From: Rhodoblastus sp.
GTDB taxonomy: Bacteria; Pseudomonadota; Alphaproteobacteria; Rhizobiales; Beijerinckiaceae
Assembly: GCA_020442275.1 (NCBI GenBank)
Contig: JAGRKN010000153.1
Coordinates: forward strand, 1-34,948
Length of the DNA stretch: 34,948 bases
Direction: 5' to 3'
Shown here: piece by piece, positions 7,742 to 16,261 of the stretch
Position numbering within the stretch: position 1 is the first letter of the stretch
Layout of the letters: the number at the start of each line of letters is the position of its first letter
The notes under the pieces: model-generated
What the model was told of the DNA's origin: nothing
What the model saw: the letters and a program-made list of their open reading frames with translations, nothing else
Database searches by the model: none
Made by a program: the position numbers and the translations under genes

Positions 7742-10700
7742 CTATTCCGCGAGCACGCGCGTCGGCGGGAATGTCACTTCCACCATCGTGCCCTCACCCT
7801 TGCGGCTGCGGATCGTGAATGACGCACGATTGGCTTCCACGAGGGCCTTCGTCAGGGGCAGGCCGAGGCCGGTGCCTTCGTTCTTGCGGGCGGTCGAGAC
7901 CTGCCGGAAGGGTTCGAGCGCGGTCTCGAGCTCGTCGTCGCTCATGCCGACGCCCGTGTCCTTGATGCGCACGACGGCGTGGCCGGCGTCGGTGAGCGCT
8001 GTCGAAACGATCGCCTGCCCGCCGGGTTCGTTGAATTTCACGGCGTTCGACAACAGATTGAGCACGATCTGGCGCATGGAACGCTCGTCGGCGACGATAT
8101 TGGGCAGGCCCGGCGCGAGCGACAGGCGCATGACCACGCGATCGCGATTGGCCTGCGGCTGCATGATCGACACGCATTCGGAGACGACGGCGTTGATGTC
8201 GACCGAAGTGAAGTTCAGATCGACCTTGCCCGCCTCGATCTTGGAGAGATCGAGCAGGTCGTTGACGAGGCTCAACACATGTTCGCCGGACTTGTGGATG
8301 TCGCGCATGTAGTCGCGATAGCGCGCATTGCCGACCGGGCCGAAGCGCTCGTCCATGATGACTTCGGCGAAGCCGAGAATGGCGTTGAGCGGCGTGCGGA
8401 TCTCGTGGCTGACCTTGGCGAGGAAGTCCGATTTCAGCGCGCTGGCGCGTTCGGCGTCGCGACGGGCGTCGCCGAGTTCCCGCTCCACCTTCTTCCAGGC
8501 GGTGAGATCGCGGAGGACGGCGCAGAATTTCGGCGTCGCGCCGCCGAGCCGCCCGAGCGTCATGAAGACGGGAATCGAACCACCCTGATGGGCGCGCGCC
8601 ATGAATTCGCGACCGTCGTTGAGCACGCTCTGCACGCCGCCCGACTTCACACCGTCGAAATAGGCGGCGGCGGCCTCCTGGCTTTCCTTCGCGACGAGAA
8701 TGGCGAAGGGTTCGCCGGCGACCTCGTTCTGGTCGAGGCCGAACAAGGCCTCGCCCGAGCGATTGAGCGAAAGGATGCGGCCCTCGGCATCGAGCACGGC
8801 GACGCCATCAGTCGCGGTGTCGAGTATGGCGTGCAGTTCGCGCGCCTCGGCGTCGCGCTGACGCAAATCGAGCTCCAGCGCTTTCGCGCGAGCGACTTCC
8901 GCGCTGTCCTGAACGGGCGTTTCATGAACGCGGCTTTTCTGCGCGCGACTGTCGAGCGCGCGGCGAAGCGTGACGAGCGTAGCGGGCTGGCCGTCCCAAT
9001 CGATGGCCTGTACGCGCGCGTCGACCGGCAACGTCTCGCCGTCGCGCGTCTCGATCTGCGCCGCGCCGCTGTCGGGCGCGCGGCCACGGAAGAGACGGTC
9101 GAGACCGCCCGCGGCGTGAAAAGCGTCGATATCGGGATAGTCGAGCAGGTCGAGCAGCGTGCGATTGGCGTAGATCGGCACGTTGAAGCGACTGACCACG
9201 ACGCCGACGGGCAAGCGGTCGAGGACCGCGGCGGCGTTGCGCTCCGGCAGCTCGCCCGCGATCCTCGCCGAGGCTTCTTCCGAGACGGCCGCGAGCGGCG
9301 GCGGCGCTTTCGCCGGCTCGACGGATTCGTCGGACTTTCCGAAGCGCGCGACGAGATCGATGAGGTCGCGGGCGCGCCTGCTGGCCACAGGACTCAGTAC
9401 GCGTTCGGTCTCTTCCGCCGCCGGCTCGGCGCCGAGCGCGCGACCGATTTCCTCGAAGGCGGATTTTTCGCCGGGCGAGAGTTCGGGCGCGGGCGAGCGA
9501 TGCGGGAGATCGGCGACGCGCGCGGCCTGCTGCGGCCGCAACGGAACGATATTGCCCACTGTTGCAGGCGCTGAAGGCGGCGCTTCCGCGACAGTCGTTT
9601 CGAGCTGCGGCTCGTCCTCGTACAGAGGCTCTTCATCGCGCAAAGCCGGCGCGACAGGCTCCGCGCCGATGTCGCCGCGATGGATCGCTTCGCCGGTGTC
9701 GGAAACGGCGACGATGTCTTCTTCCTCGTCCGCGCCGTCGACGTCGATTTCCTGGTCGGCGTCTTCCTGGTCGGCGTCCTCGCGCGAGTCGTCTTCGCCA
9801 ACGGCCGCGACGACCGGCGCATCCTCGCACGCTTTCAATTCACGCCGGTCTTCGAGAAGCAGAGGCGCATCGGTTTCCTCGCTGGTAACGAGTGCAGCGG
9901 GCTCGCCATGTGCGATCGACGCGAGGATCGCGCCATTATCGTGGCCTCCCCGCCCTTCAGAAGCTGGCGCGCCGAGCGGCTCGGCCTCGCGCTCGACCGC
10001 AAGCGCCGGCGCCGCATCGTCCGATGGCCGCGCGACGGCGTCGATCGTCTCCGCCGCTTCTTCGACGGCAGGCGCGGGCGCTTCGACGACAGGCGCGGCG
10101 ACACGCTCCGGTCGCACGACGCCGTAGCCACGGAAACCGACGAAGCGATCCTCCTCGTCGAAAGAAGGCGCGGCGCCGAGCGCGATCGGGGCAAGCTGGC
10201 CATCGCCCGCAGGCCAAAGGGTTTCGACGCCCGCGAACGTATCGCGCGCGGCGAGCGCGGCGACGAGCCGCCCGTCCGCGTCGAGGCCCATGTCGCGGGC
10301 GAGATCGACGAAGGAGCGGCCGGCAATGTCGGCATGCGCGGCGCCGATCGCTTCGCCGAGAACCGGCGATACGAATTCGACGATGTGATCGCCGTTCGTG
10401 CGCCAGGCGAAGCGCGCGCCCCGCGCAGGCGGCATGGGCGGCGATAGCTCATCGGCCGAAGGCCGCGTTCCTTCTTCGTGCGGCGTAAGGACGGTGGACG
10501 CCTCGACATGCGCCTGGTCTTGCACGGCCACGGAGACCGTGGCGCTCTGCCTGTCTTCTTCCTCGCCCGACGTCGGAGCGGACCGGGCTACATCGGCGTC
10601 GGAAGCGAGCTTGAGATGCGGCGTCGCCGTATCGTCGGCGCGACGCGTCGTCGCCTGCGGCGCGCGCATGCCAAGCACGGCGAGCGCGAACAATGTTTCG

Positions 10701-11053
10701 CCGGGCGCCACCGTCGCGCGCCGGCACAAGACAGTGACGGTTTCAGCGACGGGGCCGAAGAAGAAGCGCAGCCGCTCGAGGCGCGGCGCGGCGCCGGGCA
10801 GCAGCGAGCGCGACAGCGCGACGATCCGTCGCGCGCCGGGCTCCCCGCCGAGAAGCAAGCGGCGCGCGAGCGCGGGCATATCGCCCGCAAACAGCGATTG
10901 CGCGGCCGCGCTCGCGTAGACGACGCGGCTGTGCGCGCTGGAGATCACCAGAACGGGCGCGCCGGCAAGCCGCAGCGACGCCAGAGCGGGATCCGCCAGC
11001 GCCGCCTCGACGTGTTCCTTCGCCACCTCGGGGCTGAATTCAGCCTCGTTCAT
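7742..11053 (-). CDS. Soluble multi-PAS sensor histidine kinase, PdhS/PleC/DivJ group
   Basis: This 1103-residue cytoplasmic kinase has no membrane segments. PAS-like regions lie near residues 213-290, 608-670 and 742-830. An acidic linker near 419-450 contains the repeat DADQEDADQE. The HisKA domain has HEIRTPLN with the phospho-acceptor His883, followed by FGPVGNARYRDYMRDIHKSGEHVLSLVNDLLDLSKIEAGK in two blocks typical of DivJ/PleC/PdhS kinases. The HATPase domain has its N box near 988 (NLLSNAVKF) and the G boxes DTGVGM and GTGLGLPL. There is no receiver domain. Brucella PdhS, a cytoplasmic kinase of similar size acting on DivK, is the nearest known parallel. ATG 11053 is preferred to ATG 11080 because MNEAEFSPE is a more natural start. 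A CtrA box lies upstream. Confidence 0.85.
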   Translation of the reverse strand: MNEAEFSPEVAKEHVEAALADPALASLRLAGAPVLVISSAHSRVVYASAAAQSLFAGDMPALARRLLLGGEPGARRIVALSRSLLPGAAPRLERLRFFFGPVAETVTVLCRRATVAPGETLFALAVLGMRAPQATTRRADDTATPHLKLASDADVARSAPTSGEEEDRQSATVSVAVQDQAHVEASTVLTPHEEGTRPSADELSPPMPPARGARFAWRTNGDHIVEFVSPVLGEAIGAAHADIAGRSFVDLARDMGLDADGRLVAALAARDTFAGVETLWPAGDGQLAPIALGAAPSFDEEDRFVGFRGYGVVRPERVAAPVVEAPAPAVEEAAETIDAVARPSDDAAPALAVEREAEPLGAPASEGRGGHDNGAILASIAHGEPAALVTSEETDAPLLLEDRRELKACEDAPVVAAVGEDDSREDADQEDADQEIDVDGADEEEDIVAVSDTGEAIHRGDIGAEPVAPALRDEEPLYEDEPQLETTVAEAPPSAPATVGNIVPLRPQQAARVADLPHRSPAPELSPGEKSAFEEIGRALGAEPAAEETERVLSPVASRRARDLIDLVARFGKSDESVEPAKAPPPLAAVSEEASARIAGELPERNAAAVLDRLPVGVVVSRFNVPIYANRTLLDLLDYPDIDAFHAAGGLDRLFRGRAPDSGAAQIETRDGETLPVDARVQAIDWDGQPATLVTLRRALDSRAQKSRVHETPVQDSAEVARAKALELDLRQRDAEARELHAILDTATDGVAVLDAEGRILSLNRSGEALFGLDQNEVAGEPFAILVAKESQEAAAAYFDGVKSGGVQSVLNDGREFMARAHQGGSIPVFMTLGRLGGATPKFCAVLRDLTAWKKVERELGDARRDAERASALKSDFLAKVSHEIRTPLNAILGFAEVIMDERFGPVGNARYRDYMRDIHKSGEHVLSLVNDLLDLSKIEAGKVDLNFTSVDINAVVSECVSIMQPQANRDRVVMRLSLAPGLPNIVADERSMRQIVLNLLSNAVKFNEPGGQAIVSTALTDAGHAVVRIKDTGVGMSDDELETALEPFRQVSTARKNEGTGLGLPLTKALVEANRASFTIRSRKGEGTMVEVTFPPTRVLAE

Positions 11054-11101
11054 CGCAACGCCCTGTACACGCAAACACACCGGCTCGGCCGGCCACCAGA
11101 C

Positions 11102-11117
11102 TTAACGGAGTCTTAAC
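11102..11117 (-). promoter_or_regulatory. CtrA-type box TTAA-N7-TTAAC upstream of the histidine kinase
   Basis: The + strand reads TTAACGGAGTCTTAAC, an exact TTAA-N7-TTAAC match to the full CtrA binding consensus known from Caulobacter and rhizobia. It lies 48 bases upstream of the kinase start at 11053, within the 251-base region shared with the divergent phasin genes. A/T tetranucleotides are rare in this high-GC region, so a perfect paired site is unlikely to be chance. Binding by CtrA is inference. Confidence 0.65.
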
Positions 11118-11203
11118 GTCGCGGCGCCGCCCGGTCTACGCGCGAGCCGGTTCTCCTCTGGTTTTGATCGGTTAATGATGAACGAGCGCGCTGCGTCGCA
11201 CAA

Positions 11204-11221
11204 TTATGTTGCAATGCAGCA
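11204..11221. promoter_or_regulatory. PhaR-like operator upstream of the phasin pair
   Basis: TTATGTTGCAATGCAGCA ends 83 bases before the first phasin start codon and is an exact copy of 4177-4194. Its core is the near-palindrome TGYTGCAWTGCARCA. PhaR-type repressors bind such TGC-rich near-palindromes at phasin promoters and release them when polyhydroxybutyrate is present. The position ahead of a phasin gene is what is expected for this regulator. Confidence 0.7.
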
Positions 11222-11304
11222 AGATTGTGGTAAGAAACTTGCGTTGCGCGTGGAGAAGCAGAGAATCGCTTCCCGTCGGGAAACGCAGTCAAAGGGAGAG
11301 TGCA

Positions 11305-11667
11305 ATGGCTCAATCGCCTTACGAGATTCCGGCCGAAATGCGTGATTTCGCCGAAAAGAGCGTCGAGCAGGCCCGCAAGGCCTTCGAAGGTTTCATCGGC
11401 GCCGCCCAGAAGGCCGTCAGCGCCGCCGAGGCGACGCCTTTCGCCGTGCCTGGCGTGAAGGAAGTCGGCGCAAAGGCCGTGGCCTATGCGGAAGCGAATG
11501 TGAAGGCCGCCTTCGATCATGCCCAGAAGCTGGTCAACGCGAAGGACGTGCAGGAAGTCCTGCGTTTGCAGAACGAATATCTGAAAGCGCAGCTCACCAC
11601 CCTTCAGGATCAGGCGAAGGAATTCGGCGCCGCGGTCCAGAAGGCCGTCACACCCAAGTCGTCCTGA
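11305..11667 (+). CDS. phaP: Phasin (polyhydroxyalkanoate granule protein)
   Basis: This 120-residue protein is a typical alphaproteobacterial phasin (Phasin_2). It is almost entirely amphipathic helix, with PAEMRDFAEKSVEQARKAF at the start and a central AEANVKAAFDHAQKLVNAKD block. LRLQNEYLKAQLTTLQDQAKEF lies near the C-terminus. Phasins coat PHB granules and control their number and size. ATG 11305 follows AAAGGGAGAG at good spacing. The second phasin starts 40 bases downstream, so the two probably form an operon under the operator at 11204-11221. There is no signal peptide or transmembrane segment. Length and composition are normal. Confidence 0.93.
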   Translation: MAQSPYEIPAEMRDFAEKSVEQARKAFEGFIGAAQKAVSAAEATPFAVPGVKEVGAKAVAYAEANVKAAFDHAQKLVNAKDVQEVLRLQNEYLKAQLTTLQDQAKEFGAAVQKAVTPKSS

Positions 11668-11707
11668 AGGATTTCAGAGGACGTCGTTTCGACCCGGAGA
11701 CTGATAC

Positions 11708-12430
11708 ATGGCCGTCCGTAGACCCACCAAGGCGCCCGTTACGCTCGCAAAGACCGCATCGCCGAAAGCTCCCGAGGCGCCCGTGAAGGCTGCCCCCGCC
11801 AAGCCCGCGGAGAAGCCGGCCGCCGCCGCGCCGAAGGCCGTCGCCAAGCCCGCCACGGTCAAGTCCGCAGAAGCCAAGCCGGTCGAGACCAAGCCGGTCG
11901 AAGTGAAGGCCACGCCCAAGCCAGCCGAGCCGGCGCCTGTCGCCCAGCCGGCAGAACCCAAGCCCGTCGAAGCCAAGCCTGCGGCGCCGAAGCCCTCAAC
12001 TGCCAAGCCCGCCGCCAAGGCGCCCGTCGCGGCGGCCGACATGGCGGGCGTGCAGGACAATCTGCGCAAGGCCGCCTCCAAGACGATCGAACAGGGCCGC
12101 GTGGCTTTCGAGCGCATGAAGGAAGCCAGCGACGAGGCGACGCACACGATCGAGGCGAGCCTTGCCGCCTCCTCCAAGGGCGCGGCGGAACTCGCGTCCA
12201 AGGCGCTCGCGGTCGCCAAGCTCAACGCCAATGCGACCTTCGACCATCTGAAGGCCCTGGCCAGCGCCAAGACGCTCGCCGACGCTGTGTCGATGCACGG
12301 CCAGTTCATCCGCTCGCAGTCGGAAGCCGCGGTTTCGCAGGCCAAGGAATTCGCCGAGCTCGCCCGGAAGGCCGCGACCGACGCCGCCGCGCCGATCCAG
12401 GCTCAGATCAAGAAGGCGCAGGCGAAGTAA
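11708..12430 (+). CDS. Phasin with long Lys/Pro/Ala-rich N-terminal tail
   Basis: This 240-residue protein has two parts. Residues 1 to about 110 are low-complexity and basic, with repeated units such as AKPVETKPVEVKA, KPAEPAPVAQPAEPKPVEAKP and AAPKPSTAKPAAKAP. Residues from about 112 form a phasin domain (MAGVQDNLRKAASKTIEQGR, then AKLNANATFDHLKALASAKT and FIRSQSEAAVSQAKEFAELARKA in part). It is therefore a phasin with an added histone H1-like or PhaF-like tail, but at the N-terminus. Such tails can bind DNA non-specifically and tether granules to the nucleoid; this is inference. GGAG precedes ATG 11708. It is the distal gene of the phasin pair, followed by a terminator. Confidence 0.88.
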   Translation: MAVRRPTKAPVTLAKTASPKAPEAPVKAAPAKPAEKPAAAAPKAVAKPATVKSAEAKPVETKPVEVKATPKPAEPAPVAQPAEPKPVEAKPAAPKPSTAKPAAKAPVAAADMAGVQDNLRKAASKTIEQGRVAFERMKEASDEATHTIEASLAASSKGAAELASKALAVAKLNANATFDHLKALASAKTLADAVSMHGQFIRSQSEAAVSQAKEFAELARKAATDAAAPIQAQIKKAQAK

Positions 12431-12449
12431 TTTTTCGCCCGCCACGCAG

Positions 12450-12478
12450 CGCCGCCCATCCGGGCGGCGTTTGCTTTT
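12450..12478 (+). terminator. Rho-independent terminator after the phasin pair
   Basis: CGCCGCCC (12450-12457), loop ATCC and GGGCGGCG (12462-12469) form a perfect 8-bp stem, followed by TTTGCTTTTG. The hairpin begins 20 bases after the second phasin stop codon. Confidence 0.75.
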
Positions 12479-12574
12479 GCGAGGCGCCGCGCGCCTTGCA
12501 ATCGCGTCGCGCCTCTTCTATGAAGCGCGGCGCACGACGCGCGCCGGTCCTCGGCGACATTTCGCGCACAGCGT

Positions 12575-12651
12575 GCCGCCATAGCTCAGTTGGTTAGAGC
12601 GCTAGATTGTGGATCTAGAGGTCCCCCGTTCGAGCCGGGGTGGCGGTACCA
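12575..12651 (+). tRNA. tRNA-His (GTG)
   Basis: The full cloverleaf can be drawn. The acceptor GCCGCCA pairs with TGGCGGT, giving a G-U pair at 1-72. The D arm has GCTC...GAGC, and the anticodon stem CTAGA/TCTAG encloses loop TTGTGGA with anticodon GTG at 12609-12611. The T stem CCCCG/CGGGG encloses TTCGAGC. CCA is encoded at 12649-12651. The base before position 1 is T, not G, and the discriminator is A, so the universal G-1:C73 pair of tRNA-His is missing. That loss is known in a group of Alphaproteobacteria. Confidence 0.95.
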
Positions 12652-12857
12652 TCTCAAACCCCGCTTTCGACTGACTCCACCGTGTGGCGAACGCCACGAC
12701 GGACAGCCGCGCGCAACGCGCATGCGGACCATGCGCGCCCTCAGCGCCGATTCTGGCTTGCCGACGCCCGGCGCGCTCGTCATGCTCATCGTCAACGACC
12801 GCTCAAGCGGCGACCGCGCGAAACGCGGATGGGACCGGATCGGCGCCGGGAGGAGAC

Positions 12858-15230
12858 ATGAGTTTTGCGGGACTGCGCGTCCTCGAGCTGGGTTCGCTCG
12901 CCTCGGCGTCATGGTGCGCGCGGCTGTTCGCCGATTTCGGCGCCGATGTCCTGAAACTCGAACCGGATGACGGCGACCCGCTACGTGGCGCAGCGCCACT
13001 GTTCGGCAATGCAGGCCAGAAGGACAGCGCGGCATTCGCCTTCCTGAATTTCGGCAAGCGCCTCGCGCGTGAAAGCGAGGCAGATCTGCCAGCGCTGCTC
13101 GCCGCCTGCGACGTACTGGTGCTCGGCGCGCGCGACGCGCCCGCGAACATTCCCGCCGACGGCTCCCTGATCGTGATCGACGCGAGCTGGTTTGGCGCGA
13201 GCGGGCCCTACAAGAATCATGTCGCGACCGATGCGACCGTGCGCGCGCTCGCGGGCCTGGCGCAGCTCGTCGGCCCGACCGACGGCGCGCCGCTGCAGGC
13301 GCCGGATTTCCAGGCGGGCTATGTCGCGGGGCTCTGGGCCTTCATCGCCGCCTGCGCCGGGCTGATGGCGCGGGCGCGCGACGGCGGGCGACGGTTCGAC
13401 GCCAGCGTCTACGAAGCCTGCGTGACGCTGACCGAATACCAGGTGGCGGAGGCCGCCATCCGCAACGAGCCGCAGCAGCGCGCCGGCATCGGCCGCTTCG
13501 CGCCGACCTATCCGCTCGGCGTCTATCGTGCGAGCGACGGCTGGATCGGCGCCACCATGGTGACGCCGGCGCAATGGCGCGGCTTCTGCGAAATGCTGGG
13601 CCTGCCCGAACTCGCCGTGCCGCACTTCACCACCGGCCTCGAACGCCTGCCGCACGCCGACGAACTCGAAGCGCAATTCGCGCCGCGCCTCGCGGAGAAG
13701 CCAGCCGCGCACTGGTTCGCGGAAGGGTTGAAGCGCAGGCTGCCGATCGTCGTCGTACCGAAAATCGAGGATCTCGCATCCACACCCGAATTTCTCGCGC
13801 GCGGCGCCATCGTTTCCATTCATGACGGCGACAGGATTCTTCACGCGCCCGCTTCGCCATTGCGGCTCGTCGGCACGCCGCCGACGACCGAAGCGTCGCT
13901 CGCGCGACAAGGCGCAGATGCGCCCGCGTGGAATGCGCGCGAGGCGGCGCTGCATTTCGCGACGCCCGACGCGCCCAAAGGCGCGCTGCCGCTCGCCGGT
14001 TTTCGCATCGTCGATTTCACGATGGGCTGGGCCGGGCCGCTCTGCGCGCGCACGCTCGCCGATCTCGGCGCCGATGTGATCAAGATCGAGGGCTGCTCCT
14101 ATCCGGACTGGTGGCGCGGCGTCGACCGCCGCCCCAACGTCCTGCGTGAAAAACTCTACGAAAAAACCGGTCGCTATGCGGTGATGAACCGCAACAAGCG
14201 CGGGATCGCGATCGACCTCACGCGTCCCGAGGGCGTGCGGCTCGCCAAGGCGCTCATCGCGCGCGCCGATGCGGTCGTCGAGAATTACTCGGTCGAGGTT
14301 CTGCCGAAACTCGGCCTCGCGCCGGCCGATTTCCGCAAGAACAATCCGAAACTCGTCACGCTTTCCATGTCGGCCTTCGGCGCCTCGAGCCCGTGGCGCG
14401 ATTGCCGCGCCTATGGATCGACGCTCGAGCAGGGTTCTGGCCTGCCGCATCTGCTGGGGCGCATCGGCGATCCGCCCGTGATGGGCCATCCGGCCTATGG
14501 CGATCCCGTCGGCGGGCTCGCCGGCATGGCGGCGCTGATGGCGGCGCTGCTGCATGCGCGCCGCACGGGCGAGGGCCAGCACATCGATCTCTCGCAGATC
14601 GAATGCATGATGCAGATGGTCGGGCCGTGGGCGCTCGCGCATTCGGCCGACGGAACGACGGCGCAGCGATCGGCCGGCCGGCATCCCGATCACGCGCCGA
14701 GCGGCGTCTATCCGAGCGCCGGCGACGACGCGTGGATCTCGATCGCCGTGACGAACGACGACGCCTGGACGCGTCTGGCCGGGCTCATCGGCCGTCCCGA
14801 TCTCGCCCGGCTCGCCGAGCGTGGCGCGCGGCAGGCGGCGGCGCACGAGATCGACGCGGCGCTGTCCGACTGGACGCGCGCGCGTGCGCCCGACGAGGCG
14901 ATGAGCGCCTTGCAGGCGGCGGGCATCGCGGCGGGCGTCGTGCGGCGGCCGCTCGACCTTCTGGTCGATCCGCAACTGGTCGCGCGAGACTTCTGGATGT
15001 GGACGGAGCGCGCCTATATCGGGCGCCACGCGCAGCCCGCAGCGGCCGTGCGCGACACTACCGCGCCCTACCCCGTGCGCTGGCCGTCGCCGACGCTCGG
15101 CGAATATAATCGCGCCGTCCTCGTAGAACTGCTCGGCCTACCGGATGCGGAGATCGACGAACTCGCGCGCGCCGGCGTGATCGGCGACCAGCTTGTCGTC
15201 GCCGGCGATGCGGAGCGTGGCGCGGCATGA
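12858..15230 (+). CDS. Tandem two-domain CaiB/BaiF (class III) CoA-transferase
   Basis: This 790-residue protein contains two complete class III CoA-transferase domains. The first begins [30 protein letters not shown], split at about residue 20, and runs to about 365. The second starts near 377 ([19 protein letters not shown]). Each half keeps the Asp that forms the acyl-anhydride intermediate: Asp150 in [12 protein letters not shown] and Asp549 in [11 protein letters not shown]. Usual family members are single domains of about 400 residues that dimerise, so this is a fused pair. Such enzymes move CoA between carboxylic acids. GGGAGGAGAC precedes ATG 12858. It is the first gene of the transporter/ligase operon and overlaps the next by ATGA, which implies a matched substrate. 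Confidence 0.88.
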   Translation: MSFAGLRVLELGSLASASWCARLFADFGADVLKLEPDDGDPLRGAAPLFGNAGQKDSAAFAFLNFGKRLARESEADLPALLAACDVLVLGARDAPANIPADGSLIVIDASWFGASGPYKNHVATDATVRALAGLAQLVGPTDGAPLQAPDFQAGYVAGLWAFIAACAGLMARARDGGRRFDASVYEACVTLTEYQVAEAAIRNEPQQRAGIGRFAPTYPLGVYRASDGWIGATMVTPAQWRGFCEMLGLPELAVPHFTTGLERLPHADELEAQFAPRLAEKPAAHWFAEGLKRRLPIVVVPKIEDLASTPEFLARGAIVSIHDGDRILHAPASPLRLVGTPPTTEASLARQGADAPAWNAREAALHFATPDAPKGALPLAGFRIVDFTMGWAGPLCARTLADLGADVIKIEGCSYPDWWRGVDRRPNVLREKLYEKTGRYAVMNRNKRGIAIDLTRPEGVRLAKALIARADAVVENYSVEVLPKLGLAPADFRKNNPKLVTLSMSAFGASSPWRDCRAYGSTLEQGSGLPHLLGRIGDPPVMGHPAYGDPVGGLAGMAALMAALLHARRTGEGQHIDLSQIECMMQMVGPWALAHSADGTTAQRSAGRHPDHAPSGVYPSAGDDAWISIAVTNDDAWTRLAGLIGRPDLARLAERGARQAAAHEIDAALSDWTRARAPDEAMSALQAAGIAAGVVRRPLDLLVDPQLVARDFWMWTERAYIGRHAQPAAAVRDTTAPYPVRWPSPTLGEYNRAVLVELLGLPDAEIDELARAGVIGDQLVVAGDAERGAA

Positions 15231-16261
15231 ACGAGGCGGCAACGCAGACGGCGCCGGACATCCGCGCCGCGCAATCTGCGCCCCTGCTCGACGTGCAGGG
15301 CATGTCGATCTCGTTCGCCACGGCGGGCGGGCGGCTCGAAGCGACGCGTGACATCGCCTTCTCGGTCGCGCCGGGCGAGCGGATCGGCGTCGTCGGCGAG
15401 AGCGGCTGCGGCAAGACGATCACCGGTCTTTCTCTCCTGCGCCTGCTGCCCGAGGACGTCGCGCATATTTCGGGGCGTCTCGATTTCATGGGCGTCGATC
15501 TCGCGACATGCAGCGAGGCGACGCTGCGCGACATTCGCGGGAAGCGGATCGGGATGATTTTCCAGGAGCCGATGAGCGCGCTCGATCCCGTTTTCACGGT
15601 CGGCGACCAGATCGCCGAGGGCCTGCTCGCGCATGGCAGGATGGGCCGCGTCGAGGCGCGTGAGCGCGCACTGGAGGCCCTGCGGTCTGTCGGCATAGCA
15701 GCGCCCGAAAAACGCTTTCACGCCTATCCGCATCAATTGTCGGGCGGCATGCGCCAGCGCGTCATGATCGCGGGCGCGATGATCTGCAATCCGCAATTGC
15801 TGATCGCCGACGAGCCGACGACCGCGCTTGACGTGACGGTGCAGGCGCAGATTCTCGAATTGCTGCGCGACCTCAGCGACCGCGCGCATATGGCGCTACT
15901 GTTCATCACGCACGATCTCGGCGTGGTCGCGGAAACCTGCACGCGCATGCTGACCATGTATGCCGGCGAGATCGTCGAGGACGCGGGCGTGGACGCCGCG
16001 CTCGAACATCCCCTCCATCCCTATACGTCTGGCCTGTTGCGCGCGTTGCCACGGCTCAGCGAACGCCGCAGCGCCCTGCCCTCCATTCCCGGACGCGTGC
16101 CCGTTCTCGGCCAGATGCCCGAAGGCTGCCGTTTCCGACAGCGCTGCCCCTTCGCGACCGACGGTTGCGAAAAGCCGCAGGCCCTTCAGGACGCCGGCGC
16201 CGGGCGCCGCGTGCGATGCTGGCGTTTCCGCGATCTCGACCTGCCGGGGGTCGCGGCATGA
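15227..16261 (+). CDS. Peptide-type ABC importer ATPase (DppD/OppD family)
   Basis: This 344-residue ATPase energises the importer from the cytoplasmic face. It has Walker A GESGCGKT (about residues 57-64), the ABC signature LSGGMRQR (about 171), Walker B LLIADEP with TTALD (about 192) and the switch histidine in FITHDLG. The C-terminus carries the oligo_HPY extension of the Dpp/Opp group (HPYTSGLL, then [11 protein letters not shown] with conserved cysteines). ATG 15227 overlaps the preceding stop codon as ATGA, and its own stop overlaps the next ATG in the same way. Family and pairing are clear; the transported compound is not. Confidence 0.92.
   Translation: MNEAATQTAPDIRAAQSAPLLDVQGMSISFATAGGRLEATRDIAFSVAPGERIGVVGESGCGKTITGLSLLRLLPEDVAHISGRLDFMGVDLATCSEATLRDIRGKRIGMIFQEPMSALDPVFTVGDQIAEGLLAHGRMGRVEARERALEALRSVGIAAPEKRFHAYPHQLSGGMRQRVMIAGAMICNPQLLIADEPTTALDVTVQAQILELLRDLSDRAHMALLFITHDLGVVAETCTRMLTMYAGEIVEDAGVDAALEHPLHPYTSGLLRALPRLSERRSALPSIPGRVPVLGQMPEGCRFRQRCPFATDGCEKPQALQDAGAGRRVRCWRFRDLDLPGVAA

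Noticed and set aside
9680..9830. Acidic repeat in the histidine kinase (DADQEDADQE) as a tandem-repeat locus of special function
   Set aside because: Only two near-copies of about five residues are present; it is more simply a disordered acidic linker between PAS regions.
12573..12650. Reading tRNA-His with G12573 as G-1 and C12649 as the discriminator
   Set aside because: This shifts the T8-A9 positions and the D stem out of register and leaves CCA incomplete; the frame from 12575 gives a complete cloverleaf with encoded CCA.
12652..12857. Open frames in the gap between tRNA-His and the CoA-transferase
   Set aside because: They extend through the tRNA or into the CoA-transferase in another frame and lack a ribosome binding site; only a short GTGGC-GAAC-GCCAC hairpin at 12684-12697 is visible, without a T run.
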